Position numbers and translations under genes: made by a program. Below the pieces are notes generated by a model, which saw only the letters and a list, made by a program, of their open reading frames with translations, did not search any database and was not told the origin of the DNA. Below, one piece after another: positions 1-8,023 of a stretch of 64,000 bases of DNA (positions are counted from its first letter, which is position 1; the number at the start of each line of letters is the position of its first letter). The DNA is from Leifsonia poae (GTDB taxonomy: Bacteria > Actinomycetota > Actinomycetes > Actinomycetales > Microbacteriaceae): the NCBI RefSeq assembly GCF_027921845.1, contig NZ_BSEN01000009.1, positions 1 through 64,000 on the forward strand. Reading direction: 5' to 3'.

Positions 1-2
1 AC

Positions 3-134
3 AACACGACCGACCTGCTGCTCACCATCCGCGTCGACGACACCAGCCCGGCCGCAGCATCAGCGTTGGGAGGGCTCGAGATCGGATGGGGACAGTTGCT
101 CGAAAACCTGGCCGCGCTGCTCGGAGATTACTGA
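3..134 (+). CDS. C-terminal end of a START/SRPBCC-type protein (start outside window)
   Basis: An open frame enters from the left edge and stops with TGA at 132-134, giving the last 43 residues of a protein. The tail runs GGLEIGWGQLLENLAALLGDY in style (Gly-Trp-x-x-Leu-Leu-x-x-Leu), which is how many AHSA1/SRPBCC-type proteins end, with the long C-terminal helix that packs over the ligand cavity. In Actinobacteria such genes often follow an ArsR-type regulator, but the upstream side is outside the window. The family call rests on this short tail only. Confidence 0.5.
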   Translation, partial: NTTDLLLTIRVDDTSPAAASALGGLEIGWGQLLENLAALLGDY

Positions 135-162
135 TGGCGCATCGCCCCAGATGTCGCCGGCG

Positions 163-345
163 CACCCACCCATGCCGTTCCGAAGCACAGCTCACCCCAG
201 GCGAGATCCTCCAGGGTCGCCTGCATAGCCTTGTAAATCGTCTCCCATGGCGTCACGCGACCCTCTCGCTGAGGGAGGCGACGCCTGCTCCACGGCGCCT
301 TCGAGTATCAACAGCCAGCTAGGTGTGCGGTCAGGGATCCTCCGC
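163..345 (-). pseudogene. Relic of a methyltransferase 3' end
   Basis: Read on the minus strand, this stretch gives PWETIYKAMQATLEDLAW followed by GELCFGTA. It is nearly the same as the C-terminal part of the intact methyltransferase at 1957-2637 (PWETIREAMQASLEDLTW, TELCFGTA). The similarity continues toward position 345 with substitutions and small gaps, and no complete gene surrounds it. It is a direct-repeat remnant of the methyltransferase 3' end. The metal-efflux pair lies between the relic and the intact copy. Confidence 0.75.
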
Positions 346-401
346 AGGGAGGCTCCCGTGACGGACCCACCACCGACCCTAGTCGGACCCGTTCCGCGAA
401 G

Positions 402-1445
402 TCACGACGGCGTAGCCGGTACCGCTGGTACTACCTCGAGCTGCAGCTCATCGAGGTTGCGCAGGTGTTCCCGAGCATGGGCACGAGCGGCGTTCATAAC
501 TGCGTGTGCCTCCGAGAGGCGGTCCGCGTTCACGACGATCTGCGCGCCGCCCTGGAGACGGTGCCCAACCCATCGCAGCTGTACCCGAGGCACGGCTGCC
601 ACCCCTGGAGTCCCTTCGAGCGCGTGCTCGAGCTGGTCGACGAGCGCCGGCTCGATCACATCAAGAAGGCGGCGACCGATGCTGCGAACGGTGCCCCAGA
701 GCAGGACGATAATCGCCGCGGAGATGAGCAGGCCGACGAGCGGGTCGGCAAGCGGGAAGCCGAGCATGACTCCGAGCGCGCCGAGCACGACAGCGAGGGA
801 CGTGAACCCGTCGATACGGGCGTGGACGCCGTCCGCGACGAGCGCAGCCGAGCCGATGCGCTGCCCGACCCGGATGCGGTAGATCGCGACTGCTTCGTTG
901 CCCGCGAAGCCGATGACGCCCGCGACAATCACCCAGCCGAGGTTTTCGAGCGGATGCGGATGGAAGAGTCGATCGATCGACTGCCACGCAGCGACGACCG
1001 CTGACAGCGCCACAACGGCGATGATGAACAAGCCGGCAATATCCTCAGCACGCCCGTACCCGTAGGTGTAGCGGCGCGATGCGACGCGGCGACCGAGCAC
1101 AAACGCAACCCAGAGCGGCACGGCCGTGAGCGCGTCGGAGAAGTTATGCACGGTGTCGGCCAGGAGGGCCACGGATCCACTGAAGGCGACGATGACGGCT
1201 TGCAAGAGCGTTGTGCCCAGTAGCACGAACAGGCTGATCTTCAGCGCGCGGACGCCCCCTGTGCTCGCCTCCAGGGCATCGTCGATCGAGTCGGCGGCGT
1301 CGTGCGAGTGCGGGACGAACAACCCGTACAGGAAGCCTTTCAAGCCGGTCGGATGCTCGTGGCCGTGCTCATGGTCGTGGCCGTGCCCGCCGTGATGGTC
1401 ATGCGAGTGAGCGTGAAGATGATCGTGGGTATGTGTCGCGCTCAC
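402..1445 (-). CDS. Cation diffusion facilitator (CDF) metal efflux transporter
   Basis: This 347-residue inner-membrane protein should export divalent metal ions (Zn, Cd or Co type) in exchange for protons. The first 31 residues contain about a dozen His with Asp and Gly, a cytosolic metal-binding stretch. About six membrane helices follow, with the family HxxxD metal sites visible twice (DTVHNFSDA and DGVHARIDG), then a soluble C-terminal domain. It starts with GTG at 1445, overlapping the stop of the arsR gene by four bases (GTGA), so the two are translationally coupled. The ArsR partner is the likely metal sensor. The exact metal cannot be read from the sequence. Confidence 0.93.
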   Translation of the reverse strand: MSATHTHDHLHAHSHDHHGGHGHDHEHGHEHPTGLKGFLYGLFVPHSHDAADSIDDALEASTGGVRALKISLFVLLGTTLLQAVIVAFSGSVALLADTVHNFSDALTAVPLWVAFVLGRRVASRRYTYGYGRAEDIAGLFIIAVVALSAVVAAWQSIDRLFHPHPLENLGWVIVAGVIGFAGNEAVAIYRIRVGQRIGSAALVADGVHARIDGFTSLAVVLGALGVMLGFPLADPLVGLLISAAIIVLLWGTVRSIGRRLLDVIEPALVDQLEHALEGTPGVAAVPRVQLRWVGHRLQGGAQIVVNADRLSEAHAVMNAARAHAREHLRNLDELQLEVVPAVPATPS

Positions 1446-1822
1446 GCGGTCGCCTCCGCGCCGAGCGCGGCCTCGGTGTGATGGTGGCGCGGTGTTCCGC
1501 CGAGCGAGTGCTCGGCCTGGAAGATCGCATCGGTCACCAGTCGGCTGGCGTGCTCGTTCTCCAAACGGTAGAACACCCGCTGGCCGTCCTGTCGGGTCGA
1601 GACAATCCGCGCCAGGCGGAGCTTCGCGAGGTGCTGGGAGACCGAGGCGGGCTGCTTGTCCAGGATGTCGGCGAGGTGGTTCACGGACAGCTCGCCCGCA
1701 TCCTTGAGCGCGAGGACGATCCGCACTCGGGTCGCGTCGGCGAGCATGCCGAACACTTCCACGGCGAGTTCGACGAACTGGCTATCAGGAAGTCGCCCGC
1801 ATACTGCTTTATCTGCATCCAT
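1442..1822 (-). CDS. ArsR/SmtB-family metal-responsive repressor
   Basis: A 126-residue winged-helix repressor that should shut off its own operon until metal binds. The domain runs over residues ~15-95 with MLADATRVRIVLAL as the helix before the DNA reader and ASVSQHLAKLRLARIV as the recognition helix. The His-rich end (GGTPRHHHTEAALGAEA) could contribute metal ligands. The frame stays open upstream to 2089, but the ATG at 1822 (MDADKAV) fits the usual start of the close actinobacterial family and places the operator over the start. It is followed directly by the CDF gene, a standard sensor-exporter pair. Confidence 0.9.
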   Translation of the reverse strand: MDADKAVCGRLPDSQFVELAVEVFGMLADATRVRIVLALKDAGELSVNHLADILDKQPASVSQHLAKLRLARIVSTRQDGQRVFYRLENEHASRLVTDAIFQAEHSLGGTPRHHHTEAALGAEATA

Positions 1823-1833
1823 ACGCAGATTAA
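1808..1833. promoter_or_regulatory. Inverted-repeat operator at the arsR start
   Basis: TTTATCTGC at 1808-1816 and GCAGATTAA at 1825-1833 form an inverted repeat (perfect over ATCTGC/GCAGAT) with an 8-base spacer. It is A/T-rich compared with its surroundings and lies across the arsR start codon. ArsR/SmtB repressors typically bind such repeats to block their own promoter. Confidence 0.6.
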
Positions 1834-1956
1834 AGCCATAAAACCAGGCTGGATGCAAATTGCTCACCTGACGGGTGTGCTCGGCAGCGCTCATCTCATC
1901 ATGTACGGACCTGATGCACGACAGCCGCATCACCGAAGCCCCCACAACCCAGTGCA

Positions 1957-2637
1957 TCACCTGCCGCGGTCGAGGCCCAACCCGGCGGCGAGGAACGCCG
2001 TTCCGAAGCAGAGTTCTGTCCAGGTGAGATCCTCCAGACTCGCCTGCATGGCCTCGCGGATCGTCTCCCACGGTCGGCGCGCTACCCACTCATCGAGGGA
2101 GCCTGACGTGTGCACCACCGCAACCCCGACCTTCGACAGCCACCTCGGGGTGCTATCGGGGATCTTGAGATCCAGCACCACCCAGCGACCACCGGCGCGG
2201 AGGGCCGCGGCACCGTGGGCGATGACCTGTTCGCGTCCGGGCACCTGCGTCAGGGCGTAGGTTGAGAGGATCGCATGGACGTCGCCAGGGAAGTCGAACT
2301 GTGCCGCGTCGTTCCGCACCAGGCACACGTTTCTCCACCCGTACGCCTCGACCCGATCCTCAGCGCGTTCGAGCATCGCATCGGTCAGATCGACGCCGAC
2401 CAGTCGGCCGCCAGAGCCGATGGCCTGCTCGAGCAGCGGGAAGTTGAGGCCGGTGCCGCAGGCGACGTCGATCACCGTGTCACCCGGGCGGAGGCCGAGT
2501 GCACGCACAGCGCGCGCGCGCTGCGCGTGCTGCGGGTAGCCGGGCGCGGGGTAGAGCCGCGAGGTCACATCATAGTGCTTGGCCTTCTTGCGGTAGGTCT
2601 CGATCAAACGCTCTCGCGTCCTGTCTGCCTGGCTCAC
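1957..2637 (-). CDS. Class I SAM-dependent methyltransferase
   Basis: 226 residues with a Rossmann-type methyltransferase fold. The SAM-binding motif I is VIDVACGTGLNF (~residues 54-65), and the acidic end of strand 2 is seen in GVDLTDAML. The N-terminus (RLIETYRKKAKHYD) resembles small-molecule, UbiE-like methyltransferases. The substrate is unknown. It starts 68 bases inside the end of the SRPBCC gene read in the same direction, so the two are probably coupled. A decayed copy of its 3' end lies at 163-345. Confidence 0.85.
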   Translation of the reverse strand: MSQADRTRERLIETYRKKAKHYDVTSRLYPAPGYPQHAQRARAVRALGLRPGDTVIDVACGTGLNFPLLEQAIGSGGRLVGVDLTDAMLERAEDRVEAYGWRNVCLVRNDAAQFDFPGDVHAILSTYALTQVPGREQVIAHGAAALRAGGRWVVLDLKIPDSTPRWLSKVGVAVVHTSGSLDEWVARRPWETIREAMQASLEDLTWTELCFGTAFLAAGLGLDRGR

Positions 2638-3100
2638 GGCGACCCCTTCCTGCCTGCACGTCTGCCTCGACCGCGACCTTGATCGCCGCCATCTCGATAT
2701 CGCTCACCCGCTGGATCCGGCCTTGCAGGGCATGGCCAGGGATGACGCGCATGATGTTCGCCAGGTCGACCGCGACCCACATCATGGCATTCGTGTGCTC
2801 GTCTCCTGCCGGCTGGAACTCCATTCCCCAGCGCGCTACCGATGTTCCGATCGTGCCGGCGAAGGCCATGGAGCGAGGCGCGTCGACGGCTGCCACCTGC
2901 TCACACCGCCGGTGATTCCACCCCAGGTCCCTGGCCCGCTGCTCCACCCACGCGCCGGGTTGCAACGGACCGCCACCGCGAATCCAGCATTCGAGCACCG
3001 TCGGCGCCCACTCCGGCCACCGTCCGACGTCGCACAAATAGGTCCACGCGTCACCGATGCTCCCGGCGACCTCGATGTGGCTCTCGGTTCTGAATGTCAT
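2570..3100 (-). CDS. SRPBCC-family ligand-binding protein
   Basis: 176 residues. The start, MTFRTESHIEVAGSIGDAW, with WPEWAPTVLE shortly after, is typical of the START/polyketide-cyclase (SRPBCC) fold, a helix-grip barrel that binds hydrophobic ligands. The domain ends near residue 150 (MAAIKVAVEADVQAG). The last ~25 residues (GRGRREPGRQDARAFDR) are Arg/Gln-rich, unlike the family, and are translated over the start of the methyltransferase gene in another frame. This suggests that an original stop was lost by mutation or frameshift and the tail extended. Its position with the methyltransferase suggests a shared pathway, not identified. Confidence 0.7.
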   Translation of the reverse strand: MTFRTESHIEVAGSIGDAWTYLCDVGRWPEWAPTVLECWIRGGGPLQPGAWVEQRARDLGWNHRRCEQVAAVDAPRSMAFAGTIGTSVARWGMEFQPAGDEHTNAMMWVAVDLANIMRVIPGHALQGRIQRVSDIEMAAIKVAVEADVQAGRGRREPGRQDARAFDRDLPQEGQAL

Positions 3101-3375
3101 GTGGTCGGCTTCGGGTCGGCGACGTCCGGTTGCGTCAGCCCGAGGCCTGCTTTTCTCCTCAGAGGGTTACACGAAGCTGGAACGCATTTGGTTCATTTGC
3201 CACCCGTGTCTCGCGAATCCTCCGTCTCCGCAGGCCTTTCGCCCCTACACCGACAGGGGCAACAGCGTCATCCTGTGCGTGGTGAACGGAGGACCTACCG
3301 CGTACATCCCGCGGCGGATGTCGGCAGGGCTTCAGCTATCCCTAGCTGCTCCCCGCCCCGATCGAGGAAGTCGAA

Positions 3376-4251
3376 ATGAGGATCCTGGTCTTTGGTGCAG
3401 GAGTGATCGGCCGGGTGTACAGCGCTCGATTGAGCCTCGCGGGACACGTAGTGACGCTGCTGGCCCGTGGACCAACCGCGGTTCAATTGGCCGCTTCGGG
3501 CGTGCGCATAGCCCCCGAGGGCCAACCGCCGGTGGACGCACAATTGGCCGTCGTAACCGACGTCAGCACGGTCGATCAGTTCGATCTCGCGTTCATCGCG
3601 GTGCGGCGCGACCAGATTGAAGGGGCCGCCTCCGCGATCGGGAAGATCCACGCTCACATCATCGTCAGCCTGATCGATCTCCCCGTCGGACTCGACTTCC
3701 TCGCAAAGGTCGTCGGACCCCGACGATATGTTGCCGCCTTCCCTGGGATCGGCGGCAGGATCAACGATCAGGGAGTTGTTGAATTCATCGATGTGCGCCA
3801 ACAACCAACCACGATCCAAGTCGGCCCAGATTCCTCAACCGTTGCCGACGTTTTGAACTCAGCTGGTTTTCGAACCGCTGTCGTACCCGACATGACGTCA
3901 TGGCTCGAGTCGCACGCCGTCTTCATTTGTGCGATCGAATCCGCGATCGTCGCGGAGAACGGTGATCTGGCAGCCCTCGCCGCGAATCGGAATAAGACTC
4001 GAAAGCTCGTGCTCCGTATCCGTAAAGACCTGCGCGCCCTCCACCGCACGGGCACCCAGGTCACGCCCAAATCGCTTCGACTGATCTTCCTACGCTTGCC
4101 CGTCTGGTTCGCCACCGCCTATTGGATGCACCAACTATCCGGCCCCCTCGGCCGCGTCGCCCTCCTCCCGCATTCCATGGCATCCAGAGACACTGAACTT
4201 CCCGCACTGCAGCACGACATCGCCCTCATCACCACACCGGTCGTCCCGTGA
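3376..4251 (+). CDS. Ketopantoate reductase-like (ApbA/PanE) oxidoreductase
   Basis: 291 residues. It begins with a Rossmann NADPH-binding fold, MRILVFGAGVIGRVYSARL, with GxGxxG at residues 7-12. The C-terminal half is helical, as in the ApbA/PanE family (about 300 residues). True PanE reduces 2-dehydropantoate in pantothenate synthesis, but many relatives in accessory DNA have other, unknown substrates. The usual catalytic Lys and Glu are not obvious, so panE itself is not claimed. The start at 3376 has GAGGA 9 bases upstream. The gene stands alone. Confidence 0.75.
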   Translation: MRILVFGAGVIGRVYSARLSLAGHVVTLLARGPTAVQLAASGVRIAPEGQPPVDAQLAVVTDVSTVDQFDLAFIAVRRDQIEGAASAIGKIHAHIIVSLIDLPVGLDFLAKVVGPRRYVAAFPGIGGRINDQGVVEFIDVRQQPTTIQVGPDSSTVADVLNSAGFRTAVVPDMTSWLESHAVFICAIESAIVAENGDLAALAANRNKTRKLVLRIRKDLRALHRTGTQVTPKSLRLIFLRLPVWFATAYWMHQLSGPLGRVALLPHSMASRDTELPALQHDIALITTPVVP

Positions 4252-4583
4252 GTCGATCCCCCGTGGAGGGCGCGGGCTTCGAACCCTGGCCCAGCCCAGG
4301 AACCGCGTGAAAGGAGACTGCCATCCCAGGCAGCTCAACAGTTCTTGCGCCGTCGGGCCACTCTTGAACGCTGTCTGATCGCATCAAACTGTTGTCACAG
4401 AGTCGTCAGATCGACACGGTCATAACGATGCTCGATCGTCCCCATGACGTATGGGCGCCGGTCATTGCGCCGTCTCAATGCAGACCGACAGGGCATCGTC
4501 AGCGCGCTTGCAGGTGGAGTAAGAGTTCGCCAAGAAATGCACCGGATCGTTGAGGTATCGACTACGAACGGGGAAGTGTCCAG
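4252..4583 (+). other. Gene-free spacer upstream of the flavin/iron-sulfur operon
   Basis: No open frame with family similarity was seen on either strand. The last part should hold the promoter of the 4584-7936 operon. No repeat or clear terminator was found. Confidence 0.4.
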
Positions 4584-4922
4584 ATGAGCACACGAACGCG
4601 CGGCAGAAAGATCGTCGGCTGGCTGACCGGGATCGTCGGGGCCGGGAGCCTCGCCACGGCCGGGATCGTATCCGGTTTCCTCTACACCGGGACGAACACC
4701 ACCTCCACGACCGGAGGATCGTCATCTTCCTCGTCGACCTCGACGGGCGACCGATCGGATTCCACTGGTACGCCGGACGAATCGTCGACGGGCTCTTCCT
4801 CCGACAGCTCGTCGGGATCCTCCTCCCAAAATACGTCCGGCACCTCCTCCGACCAGTCGCAGGGCACGAGCGTTCAGCCGAGCCAGGGAGGGCAGAGCAG
4901 TGGTCGATCATCCGGATCCTGA
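4584..4922 (+). CDS. Ser/Thr/Gly-rich membrane-anchored protein heading a redox operon
   Basis: 112 residues: a basic start (MSTRTRGRKIVGW), one membrane helix (~residues 13-35), then an extracytoplasmic tail of about 75 residues made almost only of Ser, Thr, Gly, Asp and Gln. In comparable operons the first gene often encodes an FMN-binding-domain protein that ApbE flavinylates on a Thr or Ser. Here no such domain is left, but short Thr-Ser-Gly-Thr-Ser motifs (NTSGTSS, DSTGTP) occur. It overlaps apbE by 23 bases. It could be the flavinylation acceptor or a wall-spanning linker; neither role is shown. Confidence 0.65.
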   Translation: MSTRTRGRKIVGWLTGIVGAGSLATAGIVSGFLYTGTNTTSTTGGSSSSSSTSTGDRSDSTGTPDESSTGSSSDSSSGSSSQNTSGTSSDQSQGTSVQPSQGGQSSGRSSGS

Positions 4923-5889
4923 CCAGGGCCCTGCACGGTTCGACTGGCCGGTGTGGGGCACGGACGCATCCATTGCCGTCGGCCGCTCAGACGCTCTGAC
5001 AGCTGCTGTCGCACTGGCTCAGGTGGTCCTGGCCGATGTCACCGCGGCCTGCAGCCGCTTCGACGACATGTCGGAACTGTCCCGCCTCTCACGCGACCGG
5101 CGGATCGTCGACGGAGTCGATGTCTCGCCGCTGCTCGCCCAACTGGTGGAAGCCGCCATTCGCGTCGCCGCAGCCACGGATGGCAGCGTCGACCCGACAC
5201 TCGGAAACGACCTGGCCGCCTGGGGATACGACCGCGACGCGGCCCTCCTTCCGCCTGTTCCAGACAACTCCCCCAGGCAGGGGTTCTCGGTCTCCGCCAG
5301 GGTCCGTGAGTCCGCGTGGCCCCGCGTCCGCCTCGATGGCTGCCGGCTGAGCATCCCCGCCGGGATCACGCTCGATCTCGGCGCGACAGCGAAAGCGTTT
5401 GCGGCTGACCTCATCGCGCAGCGGATCACGGACGTCCTCCGCGCGCGAGTTCTCGTCTCGCTCGGCGGAGACATCGCGACTGCTGGACCGGCTGGCTCCG
5501 GCGGATGGGAGATCACGGTGCAGGACCTCGACGACGACCCGGCGCAACAAGTTCACCTCCCGTCCGGCGTGTGCCTGGCAACCTCGAGCACGCAGAAGCG
5601 TCGCTGGATGCATGAAGGGCGGCCGGTGCAGCACATCCTCGACCCTGCGTTCGGGGTACCCGTCGTCCCCGTGTGGCGTTCGGTCAGCGTCGCCGCCTCG
5701 ACCTGCTTAATGGCGAATGCGCTCAGCACAGCCGCGATCGTGCGGGGCCACACGGCCGTCGGATGGTTGGCCACGCGCGGCGCAGACGCCCGCCTCGTCG
5801 ACCTCGACGGCCGTGTCATCACGGTCGGAGACTGGCCGGAGCCTGAGCCCGGAGCTGCGGTCCCGAATATGAGCGGAGCGTCCCGATGA
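4900..5889 (+). CDS. FAD:protein FMN transferase (ApbE family)
   Basis: 329 residues. ApbE attaches FMN from FAD covalently to Thr/Ser of extracytoplasmic redox proteins. Family motifs are visible: DGSVDPTLGNDLAAWGYD (~residues 91-108), LDLGATAKAFAADLIA (~158-173), VLVSLGGDIATAG, and HILDPAFGVPV near residue 246. There is no signal peptide at the chosen GTG start (4900, with GGGAGG about 8 bases upstream), so it may act in the cytoplasm or be exported in an unusual way. It overlaps its neighbours on both sides (23 bases with 4584-4922, ATGA with 5886-6461), so it belongs to one redox operon. Confidence 0.92.
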   Translation: MVDHPDPDQGPARFDWPVWGTDASIAVGRSDALTAAVALAQVVLADVTAACSRFDDMSELSRLSRDRRIVDGVDVSPLLAQLVEAAIRVAAATDGSVDPTLGNDLAAWGYDRDAALLPPVPDNSPRQGFSVSARVRESAWPRVRLDGCRLSIPAGITLDLGATAKAFAADLIAQRITDVLRARVLVSLGGDIATAGPAGSGGWEITVQDLDDDPAQQVHLPSGVCLATSSTQKRRWMHEGRPVQHILDPAFGVPVVPVWRSVSVAASTCLMANALSTAAIVRGHTAVGWLATRGADARLVDLDGRVITVGDWPEPEPGAAVPNMSGASR

Positions 5890-6461
5890 GCGAAATGCTT
5901 TGGGCGTTCGGGCGGGCCAGCGGGATCATCGCCCTTGTCCTCTTCACGGTCACCCTCCTGCTCGGAATCGTGACACGCTCGGGGCGCCCACTCCCGGGGC
6001 TTCCGCGATTCTCTGTGTCACTAGTCCACCGCAACGCTTCGCTGCTCGCCGTTGTGTTTCTGGTGCTCCACGTCGGCACACTCCTGTTCGACTCCTACGC
6101 CAAACTGAACCCGGTCGATCTCGTGCTCCCGTTCGTCGGCGCATTCAAACCGTTCTGGCAGGGACTGGGAACAGTGGCGTTCGACCTGGTGATCGCGGTC
6201 GTGGTGACCGGGCTTCTACGGTCACGCATCGGGCACCGCGCTTTCCGTTTCGTGCACTGGTTCACCTACGCCATGTGGCCGATCGCAGTTCTGCATGGCA
6301 TCGGCAATGGCACGAATGGGCTGGACCGTTGGTTCCTCGTGCTCGCGATCGGATCCACGGTGATCGTCGGCGCCGCCATCATCTGGCGATTGTCGGCTGG
6401 ATATCTCGAGACCTCCGCCGCGCGTCGGTCCTCCGTGATGGAGAGGAAGGCTGTGCGATGA
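5886..6461 (+). CDS. Ferric reductase-like transmembrane protein
   Basis: 191 residues with about five or six membrane helices. His residues lie in the helices as expected for heme-b ligands of the ferric-reductase/YedZ-like fold: SLVHRNASLLAVVFLVLHVG and FVHWFTYAMWPIAVLHGIG. It should move electrons across the membrane. Its start overlaps the apbE stop (ATGA) and its stop overlaps the NuoF-like start (ATGA). The context suggests electron flow from the cytoplasmic NuoF-like/ferredoxin pair through heme to an external flavin carrier, or the reverse. Confidence 0.88.
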   Translation: MSEMLWAFGRASGIIALVLFTVTLLLGIVTRSGRPLPGLPRFSVSLVHRNASLLAVVFLVLHVGTLLFDSYAKLNPVDLVLPFVGAFKPFWQGLGTVAFDLVIAVVVTGLLRSRIGHRAFRFVHWFTYAMWPIAVLHGIGNGTNGLDRWFLVLAIGSTVIVGAAIIWRLSAGYLETSAARRSSVMERKAVR

Positions 6462-7705
6462 CCATGATGTACGACCCCGCCGCACCGGCAACGCACCAAC
6501 GGCCGGCCGGCGTCCGTCGCCTCCTCGCCGCTGGCCATGAGGCGGACTTCGCCACCCATCTGCGCACCTTCGGTGCCCTGTCGCTTCCGGAGCGCAGCAG
6601 CATGCTCTCCGAGCTGGAGGCGTCGCGGCTGACCGGGCGCGGCGGAGCCGGGTTCGCGACCTGGCGCAAGGTTGCCTCCGCCAGCAGCAGCGTCCACTCT
6701 CGACGCCGCGGCCGCTCTCCGATCGTGATCGGCAACGGCGCGGAGGGGGAACCGCTGAGCTGGAAGGACGAAGTCCTGCTGCAGAATGCGCCCCACCTCG
6801 TGATCGACGGGCTGCTCGTCGCTGCGCACACCGTGGGTGCACGAAACACCATCCTGTACGTCGGGCGTGGCTCGCTGGAATCCGTCGAACGGGCGATCGG
6901 TGAACGCGATGACAGTCGCGGAATCGAGGTCGTCGAAGCGGCGGATTCTTTCATTTCCGGTGAGGCAAGCGCGGTCGTCAACGCCATCGAGAACGACGAT
7001 CCTCGCCCGACCGACCGCATGGCACGGATGACGGAGTCTGGCCTGAAAGGTCGGCCGACGCTGCTGCAGAACGTCGAGACGCTCGCCCACGTCGCGCTCA
7101 TCGCCCGCTACGGCGCTCACTGGTTCCGGAGCATCGGCGCGTCAGACGATCCAGGAACGCGGCTCGTCACGGTCTCCGGCGATGTCGAACGGCAGGGCGT
7201 CTTCGAGGTGACGACCGACACCACGATCGCACAGATCCTGCAGACCACGAAGACAGACCCGCGCTCCGTGGCCGCCGCCCTGATCGGTGGCTACCACGGC
7301 TCGTGGGTGGGGCCGGCGGCCCTCGACGCCACCCTCGCGCCATCCGACCTCGCCTCCTTCGGCGCCCAACCCGGCGCCGGAATCGTGCACGTTCTTGGAC
7401 GCGGGTCCTGCGGTCTCACCGCGACGGCGGAAATCACCGAGTACCTCGCGGGAGAGTCCGCGCGGCAGTGCGGTCCGTGCATGTTCGGGCTCCCGACGAT
7501 GGCTTCCCGGCTGAGCGAACTGGCAGCCGGCATCTCACCAGCCACGAACGCCGCCGAGTTGATCCGGCTCTCCGACCTCATCGTCGGCCGTGGCGTGTGT
7601 CACCACCCAGACGGAACCGTGCGGCTCGTGCGCAGCGCGCTCACCGTCTTCGCCGCAGACGTCCGAGCCCACGGGCACGGCCATTGCACGCGGCAGGAGG
7701 GCTGA
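6458..7705 (+). CDS. NuoF-like (complex I 51-kDa type) flavin/iron-sulfur protein
   Basis: 415 residues. The N-terminal half has the NuoF FMN/NADH fold: TGRGGAGFATWRKV (~residues 63-76) and GNGAEGEPLSWKDEVLL. An SLBB-like part follows. The C-terminal iron-sulfur region has ESARQCGPCMFGLPT and later GVCHHPDGT. NuoF normally shows three Cys in the first motif; here the first is replaced, so only three of four cluster ligands are obvious. It starts at the ATG at 6458, overlapping the previous stop. Likely role: electron transfer between NAD(P)H or ferredoxin and the membrane heme protein. Confidence 0.85.
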   Translation: MTMMYDPAAPATHQRPAGVRRLLAAGHEADFATHLRTFGALSLPERSSMLSELEASRLTGRGGAGFATWRKVASASSSVHSRRRGRSPIVIGNGAEGEPLSWKDEVLLQNAPHLVIDGLLVAAHTVGARNTILYVGRGSLESVERAIGERDDSRGIEVVEAADSFISGEASAVVNAIENDDPRPTDRMARMTESGLKGRPTLLQNVETLAHVALIARYGAHWFRSIGASDDPGTRLVTVSGDVERQGVFEVTTDTTIAQILQTTKTDPRSVAAALIGGYHGSWVGPAALDATLAPSDLASFGAQPGAGIVHVLGRGSCGLTATAEITEYLAGESARQCGPCMFGLPTMASRLSELAAGISPATNAAELIRLSDLIVGRGVCHHPDGTVRLVRSALTVFAADVRAHGHGHCTRQEG

Positions 7706-7708
7706 ATC

Positions 7709-7936
7709 ATGTCGCCACAGCACACTCTGCACATCGACTGGACTCGCTGCGACGGACGGGGCCTGTGTGCAGAGATCCTCGAAGACGCCATCACCCGGGA
7801 CGACTGGGGCTACCCACTGTCGCGCCGGGCATTGTCACGAACCAACATCCCGATCCGCTCCGCAGAAATCGACGACGCAAGAGAGGCCGTTCGCATGTGC
7901 CCCGTCCTCGCCCTGAAACTGCTCCGCGCCGACTGA
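7709..7936 (+). CDS. Small single-cluster ferredoxin
   Basis: 75 residues. Cys ligands are spaced C-x5-C (TRCDGRGLCAEIL) and C-Pro (VRMCPVLALKLL). The middle Cys of a 4Fe-4S motif is Gly here, so a [3Fe-4S] cluster is expected, as in ferredoxins that serve actinobacterial P450s. It starts 3 bases after the NuoF-like stop and is the last gene of the operon, so it is probably the soluble electron partner of the NuoF-like protein. Confidence 0.88.
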   Translation: MSPQHTLHIDWTRCDGRGLCAEILEDAITRDDWGYPLSRRALSRTNIPIRSAEIDDAREAVRMCPVLALKLLRAD

Positions 7937-8023
7937 TTAGTGCCTCCAGGAAGAACGGCGGTCAGCTCGCCCCCCCCCTATCCGACTGTGGTCGCTGCGC
8001 TGATGGTGCACGCCCTCTGGCGC

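Noticed and set aside
5900-6457. Long upstream extension of the NuoF-like frame
   Set aside because: It only shadows the ferric-reductase-like gene; the ATG at 6458 with ATGA overlap is the natural start.
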